Source of the DNA: Candidatus Zixiibacteriota bacterium | GTDB lineage: Bacteria; Zixibacteria; MSB-5A5; GN15; FEB-12 | Assembly: GCA_017999435.1 (NCBI GenBank) | Contig: JAGNLV010000001.1 | Location: 958,746-1,022,745 of the forward strand | Direction of reading: 5' to 3' | DNA: 64,000 nt | Shown: piece by piece, positions 17,101-25,707 of the stretch | Layout of the letters: every line of letters begins with the position of its first letter | How positions within the stretch are numbered: the first letter of the stretch is position 1 | Notes under the pieces: model-generated | Databases searched by the model: none | What the model was told of the DNA's origin: nothing | The model's input: the letters and a program-made list of their open reading frames with translations, nothing else | Made by a program: the position numbers and the translations under genes

Positions 17101-17666
17101 GTGGCGTCGCGGGTGTGGGTGCCCCAGGTGTTGTCGATTCCCTGCGGGTCGCAGGGCCATCCCCAGCGCGGCTCCCCGCTGATCCAGGTGAGGATCTGCT
17201 GGTAGTCCTCAATCCGGTGCCGGTCGGCCGAGATCCGCGCCCACTCGGCGCGATTGCCAGTCAGCAGCGCGAACACATTCCGGGCGCGGAGATCGGAGAG
17301 CGCGAAATTCATGGCCGGCTCCCCGGAGGTGTCGGTGTGCCCGGCGATGAGGAGACGCTTGGCCGGGTCGAACTCGAACTGGCGGAGGGCGACGCCGATG
17401 ACGTCGAGGCCCGAGACTGCGTCCTGCTGCTGCTGAACGCGCGCGTCATCGGAATCGGAGACGTCGTCCTCGGTCCCGTCGGCGGACGTTAGGCCGGCGG
17501 GCCGCGCCGGCATCATGACCGCGCTGTTGAGATGGAACAGCACGTCCTCCACTTCGAGCACGTGCACGTGGATGAGGCGCAGGATGAACCGGAAGATGGA
17601 TCCGGTAAAGCCGTCGCAGCCGCGCAGGAGATCGCGGAAGATTCTCTCTTCTTCGATAAGAGTCAT
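14169..17666 (-). CDS. Large OmpA-domain protein with HEXXHXXGXXD zinc-metallopeptidase domain
   Basis: 1,165 aa, no evident signal peptide. Residues ~85-140 and ~275-310 together make an OmpA peptidoglycan-binding fold (AGHTDTSG, LSDLRARNV, then VGCGES and NRRVELLFFD), split by an insert of ~135 aa. The middle ~500 residues are unassigned. Around residue 854 lies HELGHGTGQPD, an HEXXHXXGXXD motif in which Asp would be the third zinc ligand, as in snapalysin-type (M7) peptidases. A Gly-rich, Pro/Asp-poor C-terminus follows. The gene lies at the end of the T6SS cluster, so it may be a secreted cell-wall-targeted protease effector. Export by another route is the main alternative. Confidence 0.75.
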   Translation of the reverse strand: MTLIEEERIFRDLLRGCDGFTGSIFRFILRLIHVHVLEVEDVLFHLNSAVMMPARPAGLTSADGTEDDVSDSDDARVQQQQDAVSGLDVIGVALRQFEFDPAKRLLIAGHTDTSGEPAMNFALSDLRARNVFALLTGNRAEWARISADRHRIEDYQQILTWISGEPRWGWPCDPQGIDNTWGTHTRDATEQFVQRYNAAFASSPADLPADGSPPPPDYRAPLPANMHRQIDGAAGHRWPEPGWAAFFDLYQDHLAHRLGLSVPDLVSLQTNRPRFISEDVKFVGCGESFPVDDAERSNYRSQLNRRVELLFFDAHEVPNLDAPTMACPADRTRVHERAECPLYNGCHYLPVYISPEDLTAVAYHLQFMYWDRISGSRECVPEGLEIQAFEDGDAPVAARVQYSGGTYTVKVPHNPARTKLYFQFAAPGKWIFTADASSASPRLVDLTPEQYAALPAHERAHYYDLPAVWSSRNYWTRGAGAAYTGGKRFEEVMAADRQLKPYGANTTTFEQPLVFSLDDIVLLDSVGGSQDIKDANHRGAERNLAAKSRVKLLVVDPATGFLKLYQPGADLNSARIPFARNLITEPAEDVKIVFFRDGFYPVGRRRTEPSPNWPANGFVVGARAAVRNDSDYHCTWALQETRTEFASTGDFDLHYFHALHVDDEHPISFTISYASMSFMADTRAPAQFGPIPTEAEVDNFRNQGCYRAMDVWNRKQLFMEEIAPSARTVIIRHFYFFDEREHFKPTAPAGGWVNCNFDNQPSDNAADNFETLFAQQALRDAERDALGGKAKFLALVCRNENGDWGPAYQWAIRDSANRPYSLLKLNKSCYQDTPTILNGISVTEHGDTWVPNTMAHELGHGTGQPDEYIRRQFTPHSGANAGANANFIQHYIPYSMPFNNGSLMYWNCAPRLRYLWYPMRKINVESRRVGSPLRALLPDKTFVARLDRPSFVFTFHRKVTGGNPSVPAVKEDPIASEKQYELTSSPVRKLSLELYDVGRDESSRDTFHAAQGGRVYHAVLVVRVLMKIEWTGSWTDNRKRDRIVEIEDAFKAWGGHYRLEGGTGDIRDIYIHFLPGFYASSDGDTESDKHYDVELTRGAETAISTGFWDSSDLEVSRVITGAQLVDYFFNRASGQTGEQALHFLADWADGRLPGTFTLHSWGGPP

Positions 17667-17789
17667 GAGCCAGACCTGTGGGGCGCCCGCTTTCGCCCCG
17701 GATGGCGGGCCGGAAACTGCGGCCCCGAGTCGCGCGGCCGATCCCGCGGCCGTCGCGGCGGCGCGGCCCCGGCGGGGGCTGCAAGCGCG

Positions 17790-18311
17790 CTACTGCACTT
17801 CGAACTTGACGCTTTCGGCGACGGTGGCCTCAAACGTACTGCCCGCCGGCACCTTGCCCTCGCCGCCCTTGATGAACAGGCCGAAAATGAACAGGTACGA
17901 AAGGACCTTCTTCCCCTTCCCCTTAAGCTCGTTGGTGCCACCCTCCAATGCGATGGCGGGCACATCGAGGAGCGGGTACTGCCCCTTGGGTTTCAGGTCG
18001 ACGAATATCACCGCGATCATGCCGGGTTTGCCCGCCCGGCCGGATTTTTCGGCCTTCGCGACCACCGCCGTGCCCCGCGCGCCCTTCTCCACGAGGACGA
18101 GGCCGCCGACCGTAACGTCCTCCTGAAGAACGATGGGGAGGCTGTCGCCGACCGCAAACACGCTGGACGACACGTTTCCCTCAAACGCAACGACCAGTTT
18201 GCTGCCCTTGGGCAGCTCGACCTTCCCGGCATAACTCGGGACCGCGAGAAGCACTACAGCGAACGCCGCGGCGGCGGCGCCGATCCACTGGCGACAAGTC
18301 CGTTGACACAT
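17790..18311 (-). CDS. Secreted beta-rich protein of unknown function
   Basis: 173 aa from the ATG at 18311, chosen because GGAGGAGG lies just upstream; an ATG at 18353 would remove that site. A clear signal peptide (AAAAAFAVVLLAVPSYAG) precedes a compact domain rich in Gly, Val and Lys, with a GRAGKPGMIAVIF segment and a final VPAGSTFEATV strand. No Cys and no lipobox, so it is periplasmic rather than a TssJ-type lipoprotein. It lies 46 bp after the TssM-like gene and may act with the envelope complex. I do not recognise the family beyond this. Confidence 0.7.
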   Translation of the reverse strand: MCQRTCRQWIGAAAAAFAVVLLAVPSYAGKVELPKGSKLVVAFEGNVSSSVFAVGDSLPIVLQEDVTVGGLVLVEKGARGTAVVAKAEKSGRAGKPGMIAVIFVDLKPKGQYPLLDVPAIALEGGTNELKGKGKKVLSYLFIFGLFIKGGEGKVPAGSTFEATVAESVKFEVQ

Positions 18312-18357
18312 ATCAGATCCTCCTCCGGCAACTATCGTTCCGATATCCCACATTCGC

Positions 18358-20580
18358 TCACTTCTTCAACACGGGCAGTCTCTCGGACAGGCTCTTGGGG
18401 ACGAACGAGATTTTGGCGGAGCCGAACTGCCCGAACTTGATTTCCTTTTCGAGTTCGAACAGCGCGTAGGGGTCGCGGAGAATCACCCGGCTATCAAAGC
18501 TCCTTCCCCACGACTCGTCCTGGCCGACGTGCGCCTTGTGAAGAACAACATAGACAACATCCCCCACTTTCCACATAACGTTGCCCGCCTCATCGGCGAA
18601 GAGTTGGTTGTTGGCGTCCGACCAGTTCGGTTCCTCACCGTCGCCCACTACCTGCATGTGCAGGTGGGTGCCATCGGGCACGATGTCGACGCGATAGTTG
18701 AAAGTCTGGCGCGACTCCCACTTCTTGACCTCGCTGAGATAGTCCGTTACGGCCTTGATTTCCTTGCCGTATTTCTGCGGATCCATCTGGAGCTGCACGA
18801 GGTAGTCACGGAGCTCCTGGGCACCGGCGTCAAGGCGGAAGGCCGGGGTGGGGTCGCCGTTGATGCGTTTGATGATGTCGGCGAACTGATCGCCGGCCTG
18901 CTCCACCTGGGCCTGAACTTCCACTTTTTCCGCATGGGCCGCGGCGGCCGCGGTGAAAGCCGAGTACAACTGGATTTCGGCCGGGTTCATTTCCGGCTTG
19001 TAGTTGGCCTGATAGCTGTTCACGGTGGCCTGGAGATTACTCCAGCGCTGTGAATCCGACCTGTCGACCTGGCATGAGTCAAACTTGCTCCAAGCGTTCA
19101 TCACGCGGGCGGCCCGGCGGCCGACGGGCGCGGCGGAGTCCGCCGCATACCGGGCGACCTCCTCGCGCAGCTCGACATAGGCGGGGGACGGCTGCAACCG
19201 GGAGGCCACGACATCGTACGCGGGCCAGGCGGTCTCGTTCTTGATGACGCCGGCAAGCCGCTGGATTACCTCGTCGAACTCGGAGGTTTCGCTTTCGGTC
19301 TTCAGGCTGCGATAGAGCTTGGCCATTTCTCGGGCGGGCGCCTGGAACTTGCTGAAAACCTTGGCCACCAGCCACCGTCCTGCATACCCGTTGTATTCGG
19401 TGCCGATCTTGTTGCGCTCTTCGGTGCTGGTGGCGGCGGCCGTCCGGCCGTGGCGGATGCTGTCCTCCAGGCCGGTCGTCCGCCCGAGCTGCCACCAGAG
19501 GTGCCAGCCGAAGGCGAGGCTGCAGACGAGAATCCACAGCAGGGCGGCGTTGCGGACATAGCGTTTGACGGTGCGCAGGCGGGCCAGCCGCCGGTTGCGC
19601 ACAACCGCCTGCAGGAGCCACCGGATCGGCTCGCGCAGTCCCACCGGGCTCATTTTCTCCGGCGGCCTGTAGAGGCTCCGCCCCTTCTCGGCCCCGATCT
19701 TCTCGGGCTGAGAGCCGGTGCTCGAGACGAAGAAGATCTGGAAGTCGAGCGTCCGGCCGAGGACGACCCGGATGAACTCCTTGGTTTTGACGAGGATTTC
19801 GCGGACTGACCCGGCCCATTCCTGGTTGCCCGCCACTTCGGGGAAGGCCAGCGCCTCCACCAGGAATTCCTCGTACTCGCGGCAGATGGTGCGCTCCTGC
19901 CCGTGCGGCACGAGGCTCACCTGCGCCTCCCCGCGAAAACCGGGGAGACTGTCCGCCTTGGTCACCACCAACCCGATGGGAATGGACAGGTTGCGGTCCA
20001 GCGGTCCCAGCTCGCGGAGCATGTTGACGAACGAGGCCGCGTGGGACTGCCAGTCCGATTCGGAGGGGAGCGCTTTCGGGTCGAAGAAGAACAGGAGGCC
20101 GTCGCACCCGGCTGTGAAGTTGCGCACTTTGGGGGCGAACTCGCTGGAGGTGCCGATGGCGACGGCGTCGCCGGGGTAATCGTAGCTCACGATGGGAATG
20201 CGGTCGCCGCCGCCGAGGATGGCGGTGAACTGGAGGACGCGGTCGGTCTTGGTGGAGTCGGGGAATTTGCGGTCGCGGCGGGTGTCGATCCGGGTACCTT
20301 CGCCGGCAGCCGCGGCCACGCCCCAGATCGCTTCGCGGTGGGCCAGGAAAGCCGCAGCGGTGGCGTTGTCGGTCACCGCGATCTGGAGGTCGCGGGCGAA
20401 CTTGCAGTCCTCGTTGAGGACCGTGAAATAGACGGTCTTCCCCGAGTTCCAGTGCCCGTAGACGCCGATGCGGACGCCCGCGGGCCAGGAGAAGCCGGTA
20501 TCGGTGCGGCCCGCGCCGCCCTTTTTCTTCGAGCCCTTGCCCGCCTTCTTTCCCAGACTGAGCACTTTTGCGAAATCCAC
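18358..20580 (-). CDS. TssM-like GTPase with one transmembrane segment
   Basis: 740 aa. N-terminal cytoplasmic P-loop GTPase-like domain: Walker A GHWNSGKT (42-49), a DYPG motif at 134-137 as G3, and TKAD at 207-210 as G4. One transmembrane helix (~344-366) and a ~370-aa likely periplasmic region follow. Proteobacterial TssM is ~1,100-1,200 aa with an N-terminal membrane hairpin and a third helix. This version has the GTPase, single helix and short periplasmic part only. It lies directly after a tail-anchored TssL-like gene and TssK, which supports the membrane-complex role. The assignment is by topology and context. Confidence 0.65.
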   Translation of the reverse strand: MDFAKVLSLGKKAGKGSKKKGGAGRTDTGFSWPAGVRIGVYGHWNSGKTVYFTVLNEDCKFARDLQIAVTDNATAAAFLAHREAIWGVAAAAGEGTRIDTRRDRKFPDSTKTDRVLQFTAILGGGDRIPIVSYDYPGDAVAIGTSSEFAPKVRNFTAGCDGLLFFFDPKALPSESDWQSHAASFVNMLRELGPLDRNLSIPIGLVVTKADSLPGFRGEAQVSLVPHGQERTICREYEEFLVEALAFPEVAGNQEWAGSVREILVKTKEFIRVVLGRTLDFQIFFVSSTGSQPEKIGAEKGRSLYRPPEKMSPVGLREPIRWLLQAVVRNRRLARLRTVKRYVRNAALLWILVCSLAFGWHLWWQLGRTTGLEDSIRHGRTAAATSTEERNKIGTEYNGYAGRWLVAKVFSKFQAPAREMAKLYRSLKTESETSEFDEVIQRLAGVIKNETAWPAYDVVASRLQPSPAYVELREEVARYAADSAAPVGRRAARVMNAWSKFDSCQVDRSDSQRWSNLQATVNSYQANYKPEMNPAEIQLYSAFTAAAAAHAEKVEVQAQVEQAGDQFADIIKRINGDPTPAFRLDAGAQELRDYLVQLQMDPQKYGKEIKAVTDYLSEVKKWESRQTFNYRVDIVPDGTHLHMQVVGDGEEPNWSDANNQLFADEAGNVMWKVGDVVYVVLHKAHVGQDESWGRSFDSRVILRDPYALFELEKEIKFGQFGSAKISFVPKSLSERLPVLKK

Positions 20581-20619
20581 GAAAGCCTTTCCTTGATCGG
20601 GACCGCGGCGGTCCCGTTC

Positions 20620-21546
20620 TCAGGGTGTTACCTGCTGCCTTAGTTCGTTCACCCGGCGATCGAGATCCCGGTACCGGGAATCCGAGTACTTGCCCCAGAG
20701 GACCGGGGCGAGGATGGCGCAGGCGATCCACACGAGCACCAGGCCGATCTGGAGCGCGACCGCCGGTCGCCGCTGGGTGAACATCAGGCTCGAATACCGG
20801 GAGCTCTGGAAGAGCCCCTTGGCTTTGCGCCCCGTGGCGGCGAGCGACCGGCCGACGCGGGACCAGAAGCGCTCGCGCTCGCGCAGCAGTCCCCACTCCT
20901 TGAGGTACTGCTCGTAGAGCGGTCCCTGCTTTTTGAGCTGGTCGAAGGCGCCGGCGTTCCGGAGGCTGAACTCCAGGCTGGCGCGATCCTCCACCAGGTT
21001 CGCGCCCAAGCGGAGGCGCCGCCGACACAACTCGAGAATCTTGCGGTCGTCCCGCAGGGCGCTGAAGCTCTCGACGCCTCGGCCGATGTCGAGCGGCGGG
21101 CCGTAGGAATTGAGGAACCGCGCCATCTCCTCAAGCAGAAACCGGTTGAGCGCGAAATTAGTCCGGAGGGCGGTCGGACGGAACAGGATCGGCAGCAAAT
21201 GATCTTCCAGGTAGGGCGCATCCTGCTTGATCGCCCGCAGCCCGCGCACATAGGTGTAAGCTTGATTCGACCGGCCGTCGACATCGGCCTCCGACTCGAA
21301 AAACGTAATGAGCAGCTGCACGGTCACCGTGCGCAAGTCGGATCCCGCCGGCGGCGAGCTCTGGATGAAATCGAGGAAGGTGTAGTCGGTCTCCACGGCC
21401 TGGTTGCGCTGCTGCCGCAGGGCGGTGAAGACCGCCCGAATCCCGTTGTACGTCTGCAGGAACGCCTCCGTCTGAAACGACGTATAACTCGTCTCGTAGG
21501 TGGCGAGGTAGCGGAAGAGGTCGTCGATGTACTGCTTTATTTCCAT
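20620..21546 (-). CDS. TssL/DotU-like tail-anchored membrane-complex protein
   Basis: 308 aa. A helical cytoplasmic domain of ~260 residues is followed by one hydrophobic helix (~262-284) and a short charged tail, the topology of TssL. Sequence motifs of proteobacterial DotU are not obvious. Position between TssK (21 bp upstream) and the TssM-like GTPase (39 bp downstream) fits the TssK-L-M gene order, since TssL links the baseplate to TssM. The C-terminal tail has no OmpA/peptidoglycan-binding extension. The call rests on topology and order, not on a clear family match. Confidence 0.6.
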   Translation of the reverse strand: MEIKQYIDDLFRYLATYETSYTSFQTEAFLQTYNGIRAVFTALRQQRNQAVETDYTFLDFIQSSPPAGSDLRTVTVQLLITFFESEADVDGRSNQAYTYVRGLRAIKQDAPYLEDHLLPILFRPTALRTNFALNRFLLEEMARFLNSYGPPLDIGRGVESFSALRDDRKILELCRRRLRLGANLVEDRASLEFSLRNAGAFDQLKKQGPLYEQYLKEWGLLRERERFWSRVGRSLAATGRKAKGLFQSSRYSSLMFTQRRPAVALQIGLVLVWIACAILAPVLWGKYSDSRYRDLDRRVNELRQQVTP

Positions 21547-21567
21547 AGCACAGCCCCGGTTCGGGCG

Positions 21568-23010
21568 TTAATCGGCCGTGTAGATCAGGAGTTCGGACGG
21601 TTTCAGTTCCCGGAATTTCCGGACGTCGCCTTTTCCCCTGAAGATCAGGTTGACCTGTTTGACGGCGGCGTTGCGCACCATGTCCTGCGCCCGGAGCACG
21701 ACCTTACTGCCGTAGGTGACCGTGTCGACTTTCACGGGGTCGGTCTGGCCGAGGCCGAGCGCGTCATTCATTCCCAGGCGCACCTGCATGGCGTTCCACT
21801 GGCTCACGTCGAACAGCTCCTTGGCCATCAGCACGACGAGGTCGGAGAGGGAGATGGCCGCCGGCAGGGAGACCAGCAGGTAGCACAGACCGTCGCGCTC
21901 CTCGCAGCGCAGGCCCGAAGTCGCCGCCATCGCATACGTGCGTCCCTGGTACTCGACGGTCTCGGTGATCGACGGTTCGGGGGCGATCCGGTCGCTCTGG
22001 GCGAGGAAGGAGAAGGTCTCCTGGAGCAGGCGGAGGACGGCGTCGATGGCGTGAAAATGCTCCGAGAGACCGCGGTGGTTGTATTCGGTGAGGAGGAAGC
22101 TGTCGATCTGGGAGACGAAGGCGCCCATGCTCGAGCCGAGGGTGCGGGAGAAGAGCCGGTCGTTGAGGTAGTCCTTGACCGCCGGGCGGTAGGCGAGCGC
22201 GGTGGCGACAGTGCGGAAGAGGCGCTTGAAGAAGACCACGACCTCGTGAGGGTGGGGCGCGGCGGGTCCGAGGGCGAGGAGGTCGAAGGTGGCCGCCAGT
22301 TGCGCGCCGACGCGATCGCAGAGCGCCTCGATCCCCGCCGGGAGCTCGTTGCGGCCGCCGGCCGGGGGGGCGGTCGCGGCCACCAGGTGGGCGCGCGAGA
22401 TGACCGCCATGAGGCTCTCCAGGCGGTTGCAGTACTCCTTGTGTTTCTCGTAGGCGCCGTCGGTCGCGTACATCGACAGGCACGCGGGATAGTAGTCGGG
22501 CGCCTGGACGACGTCGCCGCCGGCGATCTTGAGCCGGGCGATCTGGAGGAAATCAGATTCCGGCAGCGCGGGCGGTTCGCCGAGGTGGAGGGCGTAGTCG
22601 CGGGCGGCGAAGGGCGCGCGCGGGACCAGCTCACGGGCATCGGGCGCCCCGACCGGCCGCTTGGCCTCGCGATTGACCGCGAGGAACACGTCGATCCGGT
22701 CCCCCTGCAAGGGCGCCTCAGCAAAGAGCACCTCGGGGCCGGATTCGTTGATCTCGATGACCGTCCCGTCGGAGGTGATGGCCTGGCAGCGGCTGAGTTC
22801 GACGCGCACCCGGGCGCCGTGCACGAGCACGGTCAGGCCGAGCGCCGGCCGCCCGTCAGACGACTTGCGCGCCAGCCCGTAGCGCTCCCCCACCGGATAG
22901 GCGTACCAGCGGGCCAGATCCTCGACGTAGCGCTCCTCGTCGAGGAGGTGTTTGCGGGCGACGAGCATGCCGTCCTGCCAGTTGACCGAGTACAAGCGGA
23001 AATTACTCAT
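21568..23010 (-). CDS. tssK: T6SS baseplate protein TssK
   Basis: 480 aa. The N-terminus has the TssK signature (VNWQDGMLVARKHLLDEER; proteobacterial form W.eGmfl.pqHFq..dry). The shoulder domain and a helical middle domain (~200-380) follow, then a C-terminal beta domain that in characterised systems binds the membrane complex. The length is close to the usual ~445. TssK connects the TssE-F-G baseplate wedges to TssL/TssM. The gene is 29 bp below tssG in the core operon. Confidence 0.85.
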   Translation of the reverse strand: MSNFRLYSVNWQDGMLVARKHLLDEERYVEDLARWYAYPVGERYGLARKSSDGRPALGLTVLVHGARVRVELSRCQAITSDGTVIEINESGPEVLFAEAPLQGDRIDVFLAVNREAKRPVGAPDARELVPRAPFAARDYALHLGEPPALPESDFLQIARLKIAGGDVVQAPDYYPACLSMYATDGAYEKHKEYCNRLESLMAVISRAHLVAATAPPAGGRNELPAGIEALCDRVGAQLAATFDLLALGPAAPHPHEVVVFFKRLFRTVATALAYRPAVKDYLNDRLFSRTLGSSMGAFVSQIDSFLLTEYNHRGLSEHFHAIDAVLRLLQETFSFLAQSDRIAPEPSITETVEYQGRTYAMAATSGLRCEERDGLCYLLVSLPAAISLSDLVVLMAKELFDVSQWNAMQVRLGMNDALGLGQTDPVKVDTVTYGSKVVLRAQDMVRNAAVKQVNLIFRGKGDVRKFRELKPSELLIYTAD

Positions 23011-23039
23011 CCATTCTTCCCCGATTCCTTCATCCGAAT

Positions 23040-24023
23040 CTACAACCTGCTCCCCGTGGAGTCAACTTCATTGACCGGACGTACGGCGGCCGCCCCCGGC
23101 TCGCGGTGGAGCCGCAGCGAGGCCCCGAGGTAGGCGCCGGCGGGGCCTTCCCCCAGCGGGGCGGGTTCTTCCCGCACCTCGATCCTGATGCGGCAGTCCA
23201 TGTGTCCGGGCATGCTAAACTCGAGGATGTTCGCCAGGCGCTGCCGGCAGGCGCCTCCCTCGATCCAGTCCGCGGCGCGGTCGGCGGGGACCTCGTGCAC
23301 GACCACCTCGCACCCGTTGTCGCGGTCCGTATACTCCCGGCCGAGAACCAGCTCGTTTCCCAGCCGGCTGAACTGCTGTCCCAGGCGGGTCTGAATGTCC
23401 TGGGGGATCTCCTGCGGGAGGGGGACGTTCTCAGCGATGGAGAACGGGAGGCCGAACACCGCCTGGAGGATGCGCGCGACCCGCGCGGGGTTTCCCGACC
23501 AGTTGTTGAAAGTGGGCATGACGGTCAGCCAGAAGAGGGCCTCGGAGGTGGTCATGGCGGCCGTTTCCAGGCTGAAACCGAAGAGGTCGAGCACGCGGAG
23601 AACGTGGCGGCGGTCGGTGGCGCCGCCGGAAAACCGGATCACCTCGTGGCGAGCCTCGGCGGTCCAGCGGATGACGGAACCGTCGAAGGGCGCCATGAGG
23701 GCGCGGGCGCGGTCTTCCCAGTGCACGCCGCTCAGGCGGCTGACACCCTCCAGGCCGTGGAAAAACTGGTAAGGGAGATAGTCGACCACGCTGGAGTACC
23801 CGACGTCGAGGCTGATCTCGGTGTCGGGGTGCAGGGGCGTTCCGGGAGCGGGCTCCTGCGAGTGCACCTCGCCGCGGTAGTTCAGGAACGGTCCCACCGC
23901 CCGCAGGTGGACGGCGCCGGGGTCGACGCCGAGTTTGTGGAGGATGATGATCGCCGTGACGTAGTGGAGTTTCTGGCGCCGGTCGCACAGATCGGGCATG
24001 AGGGGCGGTCCGGCGGCGGTCAT
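23040..24023 (-). CDS. tssG: T6SS baseplate protein TssG with N-terminal PASTA-like segment
   Basis: 327 aa, start overlapping the tssF stop (ATGA). The TssG-type core starts with a helix-rich region (DYLPYQFFHGLEGVSRLSG), then a long region with GNPARVARILQAVFGLPF and a beta-rich C-terminus (GREYTDRDN). Residues ~30-76 look like a PASTA unit (GEVHSQEPAPGTPLHPDTEI then a hydrophobic strand), which is unusual for TssG. The identification relies on gene order after tssF and on the internal ImpH-like signature. Confidence 0.75.
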   Translation of the reverse strand: MTAAGPPLMPDLCDRRQKLHYVTAIIILHKLGVDPGAVHLRAVGPFLNYRGEVHSQEPAPGTPLHPDTEISLDVGYSSVVDYLPYQFFHGLEGVSRLSGVHWEDRARALMAPFDGSVIRWTAEARHEVIRFSGGATDRRHVLRVLDLFGFSLETAAMTTSEALFWLTVMPTFNNWSGNPARVARILQAVFGLPFSIAENVPLPQEIPQDIQTRLGQQFSRLGNELVLGREYTDRDNGCEVVVHEVPADRAADWIEGGACRQRLANILEFSMPGHMDCRIRIEVREEPAPLGEGPAGAYLGASLRLHREPGAAAVRPVNEVDSTGSRL

Positions 24024-25681
24024 TGCGGCACGACCTCGACGATGACGATGGTGTTGACGGCGGCGCGGGCTTTCAGGAAGCTGACCAGGCGGCTGCGCAG
24101 CAGGTCAACTTCGGCCTCGCTGTGGAAATCTTCCGCGTCGATGACGATACGCACGACAACGCACCGGCAGATGCCGCCGTTGAGGCGCTCGACGCTGTTG
24201 CGGCCCTCGGCCCGCTTGATGCGGGGGTCGAAGGTGAGGGCCCAGGTTTCGAGGTCGCGGAAAGTCATGGCCCGGTCGCGCTGGCGCAGGCGGGCGGAGA
24301 CCTCGGCGAGAATCTGCGCCTCGGTCTTGGAGGGAATGGCGCCGGAGACGGGCGTGATATTGGCCACCCGCGACAGGCCGGGGTGGCTCTCGTAGAGGTT
24401 GGTGATCTTGCCTTTTCCGATCCCGTTGGCGGCCGTGCCGGCGGTCACCGTGTAGGCGACGGTGATGGAGTCGGGCGGCGGATCGAGCGACTCTGAGAAA
24501 TCGAACCAGAGCACCAGCCGGTCGCCGCGCGCCTCGAGCGAGTAGACGTTGCGGTCGAGCGAGACGCCGATTTCATACGAGGCCCGGTAGGTTTTTCCGG
24601 CGGAATCAGTGACGGCGCTGACCTCCAGGACCGAGCCGAGGTCGTCGGGAATCTCGATCTCGACCAGCCGGTTGCCGCCCGTGTGTTTGAAGAGCGCCTG
24701 CTCGTGGGTGTTGACGGCCAGGACGGCGTCGAAACAGAGGTCGAAAGGTTCGGCGAAGGCCGCCCGGGAGCCGCGCGGGGGGAGGTCGATCCTGATCCAG
24801 TAGAAGCGCTCGTGGTCGCCCGGGACGGCGACGCCGCCGGCGGCGCAGAGCGCCCGGAGACGGCGGTCAATCGGTCCCGGTTCCCAGGCCGAGGCGAAGG
24901 CCGCGGGTATTTTCACGAACGCGTTGCGGTGTTTGACGAAGATATCTTCCGACCGGCGCAGTCCGCCCCAGTCGCCGCTCTCGCTGTCGGCCGCGCCCGG
25001 CCAGCGGGCGTCGACGCCCGGGCACATGCGGGCGTCCCCGGAGAACGAACCGTCGAGACGGCCGGGAGTCCACTCGCCCCACATGAGCTGTCCCTGGATT
25101 TCGGGGGGGCCGCTGAGAAAGGCTACGGCTCCGTCGAGCGCCGAGCGCAGCCCTTGGTGAGAGAGGGCGATGTAGATGGCGCGGAGGTCGGCGGCGTCGG
25201 CGGGCGTCCGCGTCCGGCGGGGCGCACCGGCCGCAGACCCGGCCGGGACCGCCTCGATGGCGGTGCGGTCGGTGGCCAGGTAGATGTGGGCCACGGCGGC
25301 GGCCAGCACCCGGGTCGCGGTGAGCGGGCTGAAGTAGAACGTCTGGCCGCCCTCGCGCTCCTCTTTGTAGTAGAAGCGGGTGTAGGTATCGACTTCGACC
25401 GCATCATCGACCGGCGTACAGCGCATGATGGTATGGGCGGGGACCGGCCAGTGGCCGCTCTCGGGGCAGATGGATTTGATGAGCGAGGCGGTGGCTTCGT
25501 TCCAGGTCTGGTCGAGGCGTTGGTGGATCTGGGCGAGCTGGAAGGCGTTGGCCTGGAGGAGGATGCGCAGGATGGGATCGAGCCGTTCGGCCGACTCCGG
25601 CATAGTGGGGTCGAAGTGCCGCAGGTGGCGGTAGAGTTCGGCGAAAATCTGCGCCTGGGAACGTCCGCGATGGTCGGTCAT
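24020..25681 (-). CDS. tssF: T6SS baseplate protein TssF
   Basis: 553 aa. The N-terminus has the TssF/ImpG layout: DPTMPESAERLDPILRILL, a helix with QANAFQLAQIHQRLD, then a region around CPESGHWPVPAHTIMRCTP. The middle is beta-rich; the C-terminus (ILAEVSARLRQRDRAMTFRD and a final IVIVEVVPQ) resembles the phage gp6/TssF wedge. TssF with two TssG copies forms the wedge around VgrG. It sits 26 bp below tssE and overlaps tssG. Proteobacterial TssF is ~600 aa, so size fits. Confidence 0.82.
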   Translation of the reverse strand: MTDHRGRSQAQIFAELYRHLRHFDPTMPESAERLDPILRILLQANAFQLAQIHQRLDQTWNEATASLIKSICPESGHWPVPAHTIMRCTPVDDAVEVDTYTRFYYKEEREGGQTFYFSPLTATRVLAAAVAHIYLATDRTAIEAVPAGSAAGAPRRTRTPADAADLRAIYIALSHQGLRSALDGAVAFLSGPPEIQGQLMWGEWTPGRLDGSFSGDARMCPGVDARWPGAADSESGDWGGLRRSEDIFVKHRNAFVKIPAAFASAWEPGPIDRRLRALCAAGGVAVPGDHERFYWIRIDLPPRGSRAAFAEPFDLCFDAVLAVNTHEQALFKHTGGNRLVEIEIPDDLGSVLEVSAVTDSAGKTYRASYEIGVSLDRNVYSLEARGDRLVLWFDFSESLDPPPDSITVAYTVTAGTAANGIGKGKITNLYESHPGLSRVANITPVSGAIPSKTEAQILAEVSARLRQRDRAMTFRDLETWALTFDPRIKRAEGRNSVERLNGGICRCVVVRIVIDAEDFHSEAEVDLLRSRLVSFLKARAAVNTIVIVEVVPQ

Positions 25682-25707
25682 GCCGGATCACCCATTTCGC
25701 AGCCGCC

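Noticed and set aside
14070..17492. 1,140-aa open frame on the + strand
   Set aside because: Antisense of the OmpA-metallopeptidase gene; low-complexity Val/Gly/Arg-rich translation without domain motifs. The - strand frame has OmpA and HELGH motifs.
21199..23133. 644-aa open frame on the + strand
   Set aside because: Antisense of tssK and the TssL-like gene.
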